The notes under the pieces: generated by a model | Database searches by the model: none | What the model was told of the DNA's origin: nothing | Seen by the model: only the letters and a program-made list of their open reading frames with translations | In this document: positions 53,652 through 62,594 of the stretch, piece after piece | Layout: every line of letters begins with the position of its first letter | Numbering within the stretch: position 1 is the first letter of the stretch | DNA from: MPNP01 sp965221445 | GTDB lineage: Bacteria > Pseudomonadota > Alphaproteobacteria > Rhodobacterales > Rhodobacteraceae | Direction of reading: 5' to 3' | DNA length: 64,000 nt | Assembly: GCA_965221445.1 (NCBI GenBank) | Contig: CBDCSF010000013.1 | Span: 1,302,001 to 1,366,000, forward strand | Translations under genes and position numbers: made by a program

Positions 53652-56150
53652 TCAATCCCAGCCGTGCAACCGAATATCAGCACGAATATCGTGAAGTATT
53701 GCTCCGCTTGCCGCAAGAAGTAGGCGCATTTCACTGAAAATTGGTCTGATGCCATCAGGATCTTCAATGGTTAGGATGACTGTAAACGGTACACCCTCTT
53801 CCGGAAAAGTGTCTTCTGCCCGTACCAAGCTTTTGATTTGCAGACGCCAGTTTGAAGAATTACCCTTGGAATTGAAGTTTGATTCATATTGCTTGACGGG
53901 CCACCATTTCAACCCATGATTAATCAAGGCTTTCTCATGAGACCCCCAACTTTGAATGGGTTTGATTTGATTGTTGTAACTGGGATTGCCGTCTTGACGA
54001 GTAATTTCTGGTTGCATCTGGCTGAGTTGGGCATCAAGATTAACACGAACAAACTCGTCACCATAAGCACCATTCAAAGGCGGCGCACTAACCAAGGTTA
54101 TACGCACCCGTCCTGAACACCTTCCTTCATGATCAACAAGGCTTTGGGGCCATGAAAAGTCAAATCGTAATATTGACGGTCTCGTTTCATCAATGGTCAA
54201 TCGGCTTTGAAATACCATTGTGATTTGATGGTCACCCGTCTCGAGCATCTGGTTACTTGCAAAGGGCTGGCCAAACCCTGCAAACTGCCGTGCTATCTTA
54301 CGAAAAGCAATTTGACGACCCTGCAATGGGGCAGGCATTGAGGTGTGGTGGAAAAGCATTGCCCGCAAAGTCTCCAGTGTCAAATTATTTTTAGTTACTG
54401 CGTCAAGATTGGCGAGAATTCGTGCAACCTGAGGTGCTGCAAAACTCGTTCCAACCACAGGTACCTTGTAACCAGCCAACTCAATAGAAAACAAACCGCT
54501 GGATTCATTCATAGTACCACCGTATGTTGCGACATCCGGCTTTACACCAGCCCTAAGACCTGGCCCGCGTGTCGTGTAGCGGGTAGGCGCACCAGTGATT
54601 TCTTTTGTTCTAGGCGGATTGAGTGCTCCTACGGCAACTGACCGCACGCTCTCGGATGGTTGCCGAATCTTATCTGATTGAGTTCGCGTAGCCAGATAAT
54701 TCATTACATCCCTTGGACGTGATTGCCAAGCTAACCTTGCTTGTGAACATGGAAGATTCCCAGCGGAATTTACAATAAGTACTTTGTGTCTGTCGGCAAT
54801 TTTATCCAAGTATTCGGCATACGGGCTGTAATCTTGTACCTCAGAATGAGCATTAATTGAAAGATTGAATATCCGAACTCCTCGGGAACACGCTTCCTCA
54901 ATTGCGTTTTCCATTTCTTGAAGAAAATCCCTAAATCCATTCGGGTATTTGTGCCTCAACAGTAGACCATCCTTGGGGTACAGAGGAATATCGTAAATCA
55001 TACACCCATCAGGCTCTTGTATGATGTCAGGATCGTTGATCCTCTGTCCGAAAGTCAGTAAGCCGGCTACTTGTGTTCCATGTTCCGTGTCGTAATCAGA
55101 TTGCGACAGATAATCGAAACGGTCAATGATCCAAGAATCAAGGATTGAACCAACCCCCGAATCAACGACCCCTACAACAGGATAATGATTCTCTTGAACC
55201 GGATTGGGAATTTTAACTTTTTCATTCATTGTTTGCGATACAATTTGACTGGCTACCTCTTCCTGATTGGCCAAGTCCAGTTGTATCGGTAGATGTATGC
55301 AACGTACAAGCGGATGACGAGCAAGGGTGTCTAGAGTTCGCTCATGCCGTTCCGGATTGAGATCTACTTTTGGATCATACCACCCGGTCTCAATTTCTTG
55401 TGGTAAAAAATCGCTGTCAAGAAAAGCGATCGCGTCCTGGTTACTGCGAGTCAGTTGCAATTCCAATATCGAAGCCTTGCCCAACTGTTGTAGCGGCAAT
55501 GTTCTTGCCCCACGTCCCAATCCTATCAACATGGTTTTTAGACTCACCCGCAACTCATCATCGTTAAACCCATTTGTGGTGTGTGTCTCAAAAAGTTCAA
55601 TTAGGTATCCCGATACTGTCTTCGGATCCTTGAACAAATGAACCGCATCCATCGCTGAAAAAGCTCGCTTATCAAAGGGCGATGTGATTTCAATCGACTT
55701 AATTGCCCCGACTTCCGAACGTACTCGACTTGTAGCCTTGTAGGGTTTTCCAGTATTTCCCGATATACGTTTTTCTACAGTGTCTTCGGCTTGGCGAATG
55801 TTCTTGCGAAGTGAAGAGAGATGTATACGTGATGCATGGAAATAAAGCATACCTACATTATCCGCACCAACGCATGGGAACTGACTCTTATTAAACACCT
55901 CTTTTGTGGGACGGTATGATTTGGCAAGTGACTCCTCGCGCATTTGTACCTTCAGATATGCGGAATTATATCCACTTTCTTTGATTGCGGTTTCTGCACG
56001 GTCAATTGACGTAACCAACCCTGCCCGATGCTTCTGAAACTCTTTGTCGGAATCAAAGAAATCCTTATAAGGTCCCAATTGTCCTGGCTCGGGAGCAGTG
56101 AGGAAGTCATTATCATTCAATACAATCTGTACAGGATTGTTGGACATCAA
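53652..56150 (-). CDS. subtilisin-like serine protease (S8 family), partner of AAA ATPase
   Basis: The 832-residue protein has a long N-terminal region (1-320) of unknown fold and an S8 protease domain (about 322-600) with catalytic Asp330 (VGVVDSGVG), His357 (EHGTQVAG), oxyanion Asn465 (NSAGN) and Ser569 (VVGTSFAAPQ). A C-terminal beta-rich region (about 620-832) follows. There is no signal peptide, so the protease should be cytoplasmic, unlike most subtilisins. It overlaps the AAA ATPase gene by four bases (ATGA). Such ATPase-protease pairs are found scattered in bacteria and fit a regulated proteolysis or defence module; that role is inferred. Confidence 0.9.
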   Translation of the reverse strand: MMSNNPVQIVLNDNDFLTAPEPGQLGPYKDFFDSDKEFQKHRAGLVTSIDRAETAIKESGYNSAYLKVQMREESLAKSYRPTKEVFNKSQFPCVGADNVGMLYFHASRIHLSSLRKNIRQAEDTVEKRISGNTGKPYKATSRVRSEVGAIKSIEITSPFDKRAFSAMDAVHLFKDPKTVSGYLIELFETHTTNGFNDDELRVSLKTMLIGLGRGARTLPLQQLGKASILELQLTRSNQDAIAFLDSDFLPQEIETGWYDPKVDLNPERHERTLDTLARHPLVRCIHLPIQLDLANQEEVASQIVSQTMNEKVKIPNPVQENHYPVVGVVDSGVGSILDSWIIDRFDYLSQSDYDTEHGTQVAGLLTFGQRINDPDIIQEPDGCMIYDIPLYPKDGLLLRHKYPNGFRDFLQEMENAIEEACSRGVRIFNLSINAHSEVQDYSPYAEYLDKIADRHKVLIVNSAGNLPCSQARLAWQSRPRDVMNYLATRTQSDKIRQPSESVRSVAVGALNPPRTKEITGAPTRYTTRGPGLRAGVKPDVATYGGTMNESSGLFSIELAGYKVPVVGTSFAAPQVARILANLDAVTKNNLTLETLRAMLFHHTSMPAPLQGRQIAFRKIARQFAGFGQPFASNQMLETGDHQITMVFQSRLTIDETRPSILRFDFSWPQSLVDHEGRCSGRVRITLVSAPPLNGAYGDEFVRVNLDAQLSQMQPEITRQDGNPSYNNQIKPIQSWGSHEKALINHGLKWWPVKQYESNFNSKGNSSNWRLQIKSLVRAEDTFPEEGVPFTVILTIEDPDGIRPIFSEMRLLLAASGAILHDIRADIRLHGWD

Positions 56151-57346
56151 CGTTTGCTCCTATCCTGAAATTCTGTTTTTCTTTTGATTGAACTGATTTG
56201 TGGTTGCGAGTATCCCGTAGCACGGGCAATTGCCTCTTGTGTCATGTCAAGAGTTGAATCGTTGACAATGTGCCGAATGAATATCTTAGGATCCGAAGCA
56301 AGATGGCTAATTGGTGTATCGTCACAACCGGTCGGTAATCGGGTTGCTACTACTGTCAGAGCCTGAAACAGGTCTGGGTTGGTCTTTTTTGCTCCTGAGA
56401 GCGCTACCCTCCGCTTCACGGACATACAGATGCGTTCCACGTCTGCCCCGGAATAACCCTCCAAACAATGAGCGAATATTTGGACGATCTCAGGTGTAGT
56501 TTTAATGGGGTGCAGAAACCGCGTAATGAGGCCTTTGAGAGCATTTCTATCAGGTTTGTTGATATTAATTTGAGTTTCAAAGCGTCGCCAGACGGCGGGA
56601 TCAAGCAATCCATCATGGTTTGTAATCGCGATTGTTATACCACATTCGTGGCGATGGTCAAGATTCTGAAGCAGGGTGTTAACAACCCTTTTGATCTCAC
56701 CGACTTCATGTGGGTCATCGCGAAGCTTGGCGATCGCATCAAACTCATCAAGCAAGAGAACACAAGCGTAGCGGTTGGCAAAATCGAAAAGATGGGCAAT
56801 ATTTCTGGCAGTCTTGCCGAGGAAAGATGAAATGAGACCATCAATACGGGCGGTAACAAGTGGCAAGGAAAGACTTGAGGCTACATAGTGGGCAGTTATG
56901 GTCTTTCCTGATCCTGGCGGTCCATAAATCAGAAGTGTTCGTGTCGGTTCAATACCGACCTTTTTAAGTGTAGCGACATTTTGCCACTCCTCAATCAGAC
57001 CTTTGATAGCAAGTTCCACGTTGGTGCCCAAAATTGGTGCCTTAAATGACCCGTCATCAAAATCTACGGTGCAAAGTCGAGCCCCAGTTTCACGGTCAAC
57101 AGGCGGATGAGTTTCAGCAGTCAGACGTTCACCGCGAACCAAAGACCTCGAAAGTTCAATACGGCTTGGTTTCAATTCCTTGGTTGTTGATGCAGAGTTT
57201 AACAAACGATCAATTGTTTTAACCCTATTTGTGTCTTTGGCTTTTTCCAAACGTGCTCGAAGACGAATAACCTGCTGTTCAAAAGCGTCGCGGTCACCAG
57301 TCAAGCCGACACGAACAAGGCTCTGAATTACTGCGAAGTGTTCCAT
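56147..57346 (-). CDS. AAA+ ATPase paired with S8 protease
   Basis: This 399-residue classical AAA protein has a helical N-terminus (1-100), Walker A GPPGSGKT (142-149), Walker B LLLDEFDAI (about 198-206), sensor-1 ITN (241-243) and Arg fingers at WRRFE (254-255). The C-terminus (about 367-390) reads QEAIARATGYSQPQISSIKRK, like a helix-turn-helix. It starts at ATG 57346 and is the first gene of the pair. It probably unfolds or gates substrates for the downstream protease. The upstream region is extremely A/T-rich. Confidence 0.92.
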   Translation of the reverse strand: MEHFAVIQSLVRVGLTGDRDAFEQQVIRLRARLEKAKDTNRVKTIDRLLNSASTTKELKPSRIELSRSLVRGERLTAETHPPVDRETGARLCTVDFDDGSFKAPILGTNVELAIKGLIEEWQNVATLKKVGIEPTRTLLIYGPPGSGKTITAHYVASSLSLPLVTARIDGLISSFLGKTARNIAHLFDFANRYACVLLLDEFDAIAKLRDDPHEVGEIKRVVNTLLQNLDHRHECGITIAITNHDGLLDPAVWRRFETQININKPDRNALKGLITRFLHPIKTTPEIVQIFAHCLEGYSGADVERICMSVKRRVALSGAKKTNPDLFQALTVVATRLPTGCDDTPISHLASDPKIFIRHIVNDSTLDMTQEAIARATGYSQPQISSIKRKTEFQDRSKR

Positions 57347-57651
57347 GGAATCACATTAATAAATATTGGATATTATGTAATAAATTAATTCTATATTAAC
57401 TAAATTTTAAATTATTTTAATAATTATATATAAATTATGAATAAAATTTAAAATAATACCAATGCAAATAACGAATGACTCATCCGCATGTTAACCCAAC
57501 TTTAACATTTGGTGCATAAAATCCAAGTGCCACGGCTATACCAGAATCCAAGTGGCACTACGAAGTTGCCACTTTCTCTTCTTCAATAATTCAGGAGGAT
57601 GTTTCATAACCGACCGGGTTTAACCCTAAGTTTTGTCGTTTCTGTTGCGCC
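57347..57651. promoter_or_regulatory. very A/T-rich region upstream of the AAA/S8 operon
   Basis: About 57350-57470 is almost entirely A and T (TTAATTATATATAAATTA-type sequence), much more so than its surroundings, and lies directly before the AAA start on the minus strand. It probably contains the operon promoter and could be silenced by H-NS-like proteins. No ORF is present. Confidence 0.5.
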
Positions 57652-58785
57652 TCAGACAATCGTCTTTCGTACATTCCTTGCCGGTGGGGTAACACCCATA
57701 GACTGATAAATCCGGTTCTGTATCGCATCAGGGGTGGCGGTCTTGCGGATATGAAGGGCCGAACCATCCGGACGACTAAACCGCGTCGTGGTCCGCTGCA
57801 AGGGTCGCAAACTCTTACGCAACGAGTGCCAACTGTCGTTCACGTCCCGGCTTTTCAGAAGGGTCCTCAAAAGCTGAACAGCCTGATAGGCCAAAACACT
57901 GATCATAAGATGACCCTCCGAACGCGTCTCCGTCTGATGATAAATAACACCACGAATCAAAACCCGACCTATCGCCCAATCGATATCACCGAGTCTCATG
58001 GCAACAACTTCCTCAACTCTCAAGCCCAGACGTACCATCAGCAACAGAGCCGCATAATCACGCAAGGAAAGGGGAGTGTCGCCACGAATGACAGCCAGAA
58101 GTTTTCCTACAGTCTCAGGATCAACATGACGGATTACGTTTTTATGACGTCTGGCGGCTACAGGTGGAATGGCCGAACTGAGATCCCTTGATGTCCTGCC
58201 ACTCCAGAACAGAAACCGCAAGATGTTCCGAATAAATGAAACCCACCAACCATTCTTGCCACTATGATCGTCAAGGAATTCATAGATGGTACCGAGTGTG
58301 AGAGAGGACAAAGCACCTACACCGCCAAAGGTGGTACAAATATAATCCAGAAAAAGTTGGAATGCACTGCGGTAAAAGATTCTCGTTGTCTCGGACAATC
58401 CTTGATTATGACTGAGCCAGTTATCAAATTCCCGTATCAATTGTTCTGGGGACCCTTCAATCTCCGGGGTAACTGCAGGGGGTGTTATGAGACCATCATC
58501 AATCAGGTATTCGGTGATCCGAAGGGCGGTTCTGAACAGCATGTATTCCGTGATTGGTTCCTGTTCCAGGGCAGGTACAAGCAAAATTACAGAAAAGTTC
58601 AGCATCCATATCTTCTTGACCTATGCCAATGGCTCTTGCATGGGCACAAAGTCGAGCAGAATAGTAGCGATATAGCTTAATTGTTCTTTGGGCATATCCC
58701 TTTTGTGTCAGGGAGTTCAGGAAATCACCAATATACTCTCCATCCAGAAGGTGTTTGATAACGATGTGTTTTTATATTTACTCAT
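57652..58785 (-). pseudogene. decayed tyrosine recombinase/integrase
   Basis: The longest frame (57652-58605) has an N-terminal SAM-like domain (LSHNQGLSETTRIFYRSAFQLFLDYI) and the first part of the catalytic domain (SLRDYAALLLMVRLGLRVEEVVAMRLGDIDWAIGRVLIRG, with the catalytic Arg). After that the sequence loses the family pattern, and no HxxR, His or nucleophile Tyr is seen. Upstream, another frame from about 58770 to 58580 reads EYIGDFLNSLTQKGYAQRTIKLY and AIGIGQEDMDAELF, the missing N-terminus. ATG 58785 with AGAGG is the likely original start. At least two frameshifts, so inactive. Confidence 0.75.
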
Positions 58786-58856
58786 AAATACAACCTCTCA
58801 TTAAAAGTTAAATAAAGAGGGTTATATGAGGTTAATTAAGGGATGGCCCTTTTTAG

Positions 58857-58925
58857 TTTTATGCCGACAAATCAAGGATTGAATTCCCTATTTAAGGGGA
58901 TATCGAGTCATTTGTCGGCATAAAA
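58857..58925. repeat. 69-bp imperfect palindrome with 16-bp perfect arms
   Basis: TTTTATGCCGACAAAT (58857-58872) is exactly complementary to 58910-58925, and the 37 bases between continue as an imperfect dyad around CCCTATTTAAGGGG. TCGGCATAA words recur just downstream and near 52866. It lies just behind the recombinase remnant start and may be its recombination site or the end of the element. Confidence 0.75.
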
Positions 58926-58946
58926 AATTTGTGGGCATAAAAACGA

Positions 58947-59162
58947 AAATGCCGATATGAGACTGTGAAAGTATTTTAGTGCCTAAGGCAGGAAGTCACT
59001 TTTAACTGTTATTTACCTAGCTAAGGTGTCCTTCCGAGACATATATTTGTTGTTTTTGGGACTTTCGTTTGCAAAAAACAGCCCAAAGGCGAATTTTCTT
59101 GGTGTACAAATGACCTTTTGAAGAATTCGTTTGAATACTTTCACAGTCTCATATCGGCATTT
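58947..59162. repeat. 216-bp segment bounded by perfect 29-bp inverted repeats (MITE-like)
   Basis: The 29 bases 58947-58975, containing ATGCCGATATGAGACTGTG, are exactly complementary to 59134-59162. The 158 bases between hold no convincing gene. The size and perfect ends suggest a miniature inverted-repeat element or a repeated end of the larger element; part of the arm recurs at 52841-52860. Confidence 0.8.
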
Positions 59163-59343
59163 AGGTGAAGAGTTGAGGATATCGAACAAGAAACGGTTCA
59201 TTACCGACATATACTTCCATTTGGGAGGTCTGGACTTATATCCAGAGGGAGTAAACAGGTGAGTTACCCACCATTTTGGACGAAGAGCCACAAATTCAAC
59301 ACCTAAGACTACTGGTATCTAGCTCAGAACAGTGAGAAAAAAC

Positions 59344-60759
59344 CTAATCCAGAGATTTTATCAACACACCTGGGTTCATAATTCCCTTTGGATCAAGTGC
59401 CTGCTTTATCTTTCCAATTGTTTCAATATAGTTCTTACCCCTATATTTATTCAATTCTTCTACCTTTAACCGACCTGTACCATGCTCTGCAGAAGTTGAA
59501 CCTCCCAAGTCATCCACAATAGAAAGGATGGTCTCCCTGATCAGATTAATTTTTTTGTGCCTTGAATTGCTTTTACTGACCCCTCGATCAAATACATTAT
59601 AGTGAAGATTCCCATCCCCTATATGGCCAAAGCAATTGGATGTATACTCACCAATTTTGGCAATTTCAGCATTGGCTTTTTCGACAAAGGCTGGAATCAT
59701 TGAAATGGGAACGGAAATGTCGTTGGAGACCAGAGCTCCAATGATGCGATTGGCCTCCGGGATTAGTTCACGAAGGATCCAGAAGTCCAATCTCTGTTTT
59801 TCCGAATGGGCAAAAACACCATCTATAATCAAATTCCTTTCCAGGGCCTGACTTGATACTTCCAACAGCCTATCATCCAGATTTAATTTAAATTCAGAAC
59901 CCAAATCAACCAAAACCGCCCACCTGGGTATTTTCTGGAAAGGGAGGTTTGAAACCAAACCCGTTTCCCTCACAAATTGAAAACTTGTATCGCTGATCAA
60001 CTCAAAGGCTGATATCAGCCCCCCGAAATTCTCCTTGAAAAAACTCAATAATTTGATTGCCCTTGTCAGGTCTGGGACACTGAGGATCGCTGCAGCCTCC
60101 TCTATCGGCTTTGGAAAAATCCTCATGGTTGCTGCAGTAATTATACCTAATGCACCTTCCGAACCTATCATCAGATTCTTTAAATCCAACCCATGATTGT
60201 CCTTACGCAACATGTTCAGGTTGTTTATTACCAAACCGTCTGGAAGAACTACTTCTATACCAAGACAAAGATCTCTGGTGTTTCCGTAACGAATGACATG
60301 GACTCCACCTGCGTTGGTTGCCAGATTTCCTCCAATTTGGCATGACCCCTTTGAAGCAATGGAAAGAGGAAATAAATGATTGGTTCTGTCAACTTCCTCC
60401 TGAAGACTTTGGAGCACACAACCAGCTTCGACTGTAACAGTTTGGTCAACTGGTGAAATATCCCTGATCGAATTCAATTTGTGGAGGCTTACGACAGCAG
60501 GAACTTTAGGCCCGGAATAAATCTGTCCACCTACCAGACCAGTACCACCCCCGAACGGAATTACAGGTATTTCCAAAGTATTGCACTGTTTAACAATTTC
60601 GGCAACTTCCCGGGTCGTTGTGGGTACAAGCAGGATACCATCGGTACATGTAAACAGTCCCCTTGGTTCTGATTGGTAACGATCAGTAAATTCAGAAAAA
60701 AGTTGAGGATTCAGTCTATCTTTTAATTTACCAACATTTTCCTGTAAAGGATTAGCCAT
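59344..60759 (-). CDS. FAD-linked oxidase (GlcD/D-lactate or D-2-hydroxyacid dehydrogenase type)
   Basis: The 471-residue protein has an FAD_binding_4 (PCMH) domain at the N-terminus (PVIPFGGGTGLVGGQ near 65-80; GSCQIGGNLATNAGGVHVIRYGNTRD near 135-160) and a C-terminal FAD-oxidase domain with CFGHIGDGNLHYNV and STSAEHGTGRLK. It would oxidise D-lactate, glycolate or a related 2-hydroxyacid. ATG 60759 follows directly after the acetyltransferase stop. Exact substrate unknown. Confidence 0.92.
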   Translation of the reverse strand: MANPLQENVGKLKDRLNPQLFSEFTDRYQSEPRGLFTCTDGILLVPTTTREVAEIVKQCNTLEIPVIPFGGGTGLVGGQIYSGPKVPAVVSLHKLNSIRDISPVDQTVTVEAGCVLQSLQEEVDRTNHLFPLSIASKGSCQIGGNLATNAGGVHVIRYGNTRDLCLGIEVVLPDGLVINNLNMLRKDNHGLDLKNLMIGSEGALGIITAATMRIFPKPIEEAAAILSVPDLTRAIKLLSFFKENFGGLISAFELISDTSFQFVRETGLVSNLPFQKIPRWAVLVDLGSEFKLNLDDRLLEVSSQALERNLIIDGVFAHSEKQRLDFWILRELIPEANRIIGALVSNDISVPISMIPAFVEKANAEIAKIGEYTSNCFGHIGDGNLHYNVFDRGVSKSNSRHKKINLIRETILSIVDDLGGSTSAEHGTGRLKVEELNKYRGKNYIETIGKIKQALDPKGIMNPGVLIKSLD

Positions 60760-61335
60760 CTAAATCGCTGTACCCCGTCTATCACTCCTGAGATTGGCAT
60801 AAATCACATGATTTTGCCACTTACCGGCAATCTCAAGGTAACTTTGGGCTATTCCTTCATATTTGAAACCAGACACCTCAAGTAATCCTCTTGAAGCCTT
60901 ATTGGTAGGGAGGCAGGAAGCTTCAATGCGACTGATATTGATTTCCTCGAAGGCAAAATGAACAACCGCCTCCAAAGCCTCTCTCATATAGCCCTTTCGG
61001 GCATATTCCTTACCTACCCAAAACCCAACTATGCCTGATCGGGATGGTGCTCCTCTGACATGATCTAGGGTTATAGCACCAATGATTATATTTTCCTTAA
61101 AAAGAATGAAGGGAAAGGCCGTTTGGGATACGATTGATTTTCTAGCCCATTTTACCCTATTATAAAATGAAGATCGGGACAGATGGTCCTCTTCCCATAA
61201 CGGTTCCCATGGTTTAAGGAAATTCTGGCTGGTTTCCCTTAAGCGGGCCCACTCCTCATGATCCTTGTTCTGTGGAGGTCTTAGGGTCAAACGTTCTGTA
61301 TAAAGCTGCGGACTGCCCGTGTTGAATAAAATCAC
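60760..61335 (-). CDS. GNAT-family acetyltransferase, RimJ/RimL type
   Basis: This 191-residue protein begins with the RimJ-type block LYTERLTLRPPQNKDHEEWARLRE and has GFWVGKEYARKGYMREALEAVVHFAFEE with the acetyl-CoA loop, then RIEASCLPTNKASRGLLEVSGFKYEG. The family acetylates protein N-termini, including ribosomal proteins S5 and L7/L12. It overlaps the M16 peptidase gene by four bases, the usual alphaproteobacterial order. Confidence 0.92.
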   Translation of the reverse strand: MILFNTGSPQLYTERLTLRPPQNKDHEEWARLRETSQNFLKPWEPLWEEDHLSRSSFYNRVKWARKSIVSQTAFPFILFKENIIIGAITLDHVRGAPSRSGIVGFWVGKEYARKGYMREALEAVVHFAFEEINISRIEASCLPTNKASRGLLEVSGFKYEGIAQSYLEIAGKWQNHVIYANLRSDRRGTAI

Positions 61336-62594
61336 GATTTAAACTTGCCAATAATATCTTTTCTTGAAGGGGCATTACCTATGGGACCAAAAAGAGCCAA
61401 ACTAAATTCCTGACCATCCAACAGATAATTTGATGCTTCCTGAACTTTTCCCACAGTAACGTTTTCATATTTTTCGATTGTTTCATCAATGGTTAGGATT
61501 TTGCCAAAATGATGAAGCATGTGTCCCATCCTTTCCACCCGATTGGAAGGATTTTCAAATCCCATTAAAATTGCCGATTTGATCTGGGCCTTGGCCCTGT
61601 TTACTTCTGCTTCCTCAATATCACTTTGTAAGCGGGCGATTTCACGGGCACAGCAATAGCATAGTTCTTCAATTTCATTTGCACCGGTTGAGGAATGGAC
61701 CACGAACAAACCTGTATCCGGTTGGGTATTCACCTGGGAAGAGATGGAATAGCATAATCCCCTTTTCTCCCTGGCTTCAACAAAAAGTCGAGAAGATGAA
61801 CCTCCTCCCAAAACACGTGTATAAATATTGGTGGCAGCCTCAAGGTCGTGGTTAATTGGTGGAGATTCACAGGCCAAAATCAATTGCACCTGTTCAATTT
61901 CTTTCTCTTCCCTGTATTCACCATTCTGGTAATTACTTGTTATAAAGGTTTCTGTAGATTCTTGCTTGAGGTGTCCAAAATATTTCTCAGCCATGTCGAC
62001 TATTGCATCATGATCAACTGCCCCTGCAGCAGACAAAATCATATTTTGGGGAAGATAAAATTTTTCAACAAACTCAAGGAGATTATTTCTTTGATAAGAC
62101 CCCACCAGTTCGGAAGAACCCAAAATTGGCCTTCCGAGAGGATGTTGTGGATATATGGTTCTTTGTAAACCCTCGAAAACCATTTCTTCTGGGTAATCCT
62201 TGTATTGTCTGATTTCATTAAGGATTACATTCCGTTCTTTTTCCAATTCACCAGAATTGTAGACAGAATTCAATAAAATATCTGCCAGTAGTTCAATACC
62301 AAAAGGGACATCCTCCTTCAGTACCCTGATGAAATAAGCTGTCCTGTCTTGACTGGTATAGGCATTAAGAAATCCTCCTACATCTTCAATCGACTGGGCA
62401 ATCTGAATGGCTGTCCTCGTCTTGGTGCCCTTGAAAGCCATATGTTCAAGAAAATGGGCCACTCCATTCTGGTCTTCCCTTTCATTTCTGCTCCCAGCCA
62501 GGACATAAATTGCGAGGGCTGAAGACCTTAACCCTGGCATATGGTCGCTGGCAACTCGGAAACCGTTTGACAGGGTGGTCAGGCGTGCCTTCAT
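61332..62594 (-). CDS. M16-family zinc metallopeptidase (mitochondrial processing peptidase-like)
   Basis: The 420-residue protein has the inverted zinc motif HFLEH (His47, Glu50, His51) in GVAHFLEHMAFKGTKTR and the downstream family block RNVILNEIRQYKDYPEEMVFE, with the third ligand Glu. The C-terminal half is the M16_C domain with LGGGSSSRLFVEAREKRGLCYSI. Bacterial homologues resemble the beta subunit of mitochondrial processing peptidase. It overlaps threonine synthase by four bases and has AAGGAG before its start. Confidence 0.94.
   Translation of the reverse strand: MKARLTTLSNGFRVASDHMPGLRSSALAIYVLAGSRNEREDQNGVAHFLEHMAFKGTKTRTAIQIAQSIEDVGGFLNAYTSQDRTAYFIRVLKEDVPFGIELLADILLNSVYNSGELEKERNVILNEIRQYKDYPEEMVFEGLQRTIYPQHPLGRPILGSSELVGSYQRNNLLEFVEKFYLPQNMILSAAGAVDHDAIVDMAEKYFGHLKQESTETFITSNYQNGEYREEKEIEQVQLILACESPPINHDLEAATNIYTRVLGGGSSSRLFVEAREKRGLCYSISSQVNTQPDTGLFVVHSSTGANEIEELCYCCAREIARLQSDIEEAEVNRAKAQIKSAILMGFENPSNRVERMGHMLHHFGKILTIDETIEKYENVTVGKVQEASNYLLDGQEFSLALFGPIGNAPSRKDIIGKFKS

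Larger units (their letters stand above)
52841..59150. mobile_element. putative degraded recombinase-flanked element carrying the S8/AAA pair
   Basis: A 20-bp inverted repeat (one mismatch) at 52841-52860 and 59131-59150 brackets two related recombinase remnants in opposite orientation, the intact S8 protease and AAA ATPase genes, and a palindrome. No clear target duplication was seen. Elements with tyrosine recombinases and palindromic ends (for example RIT elements) are known, but I cannot match the family. The cargo remained intact while the recombinases decayed, suggesting it is under selection. Confidence 0.4.

Noticed and set aside
59013..59291. 92-residue minus-strand ORF across the inverted-repeat segment
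   Set aside because: It spans the right inverted repeat, has no recognised motif and no good start; likely chance.
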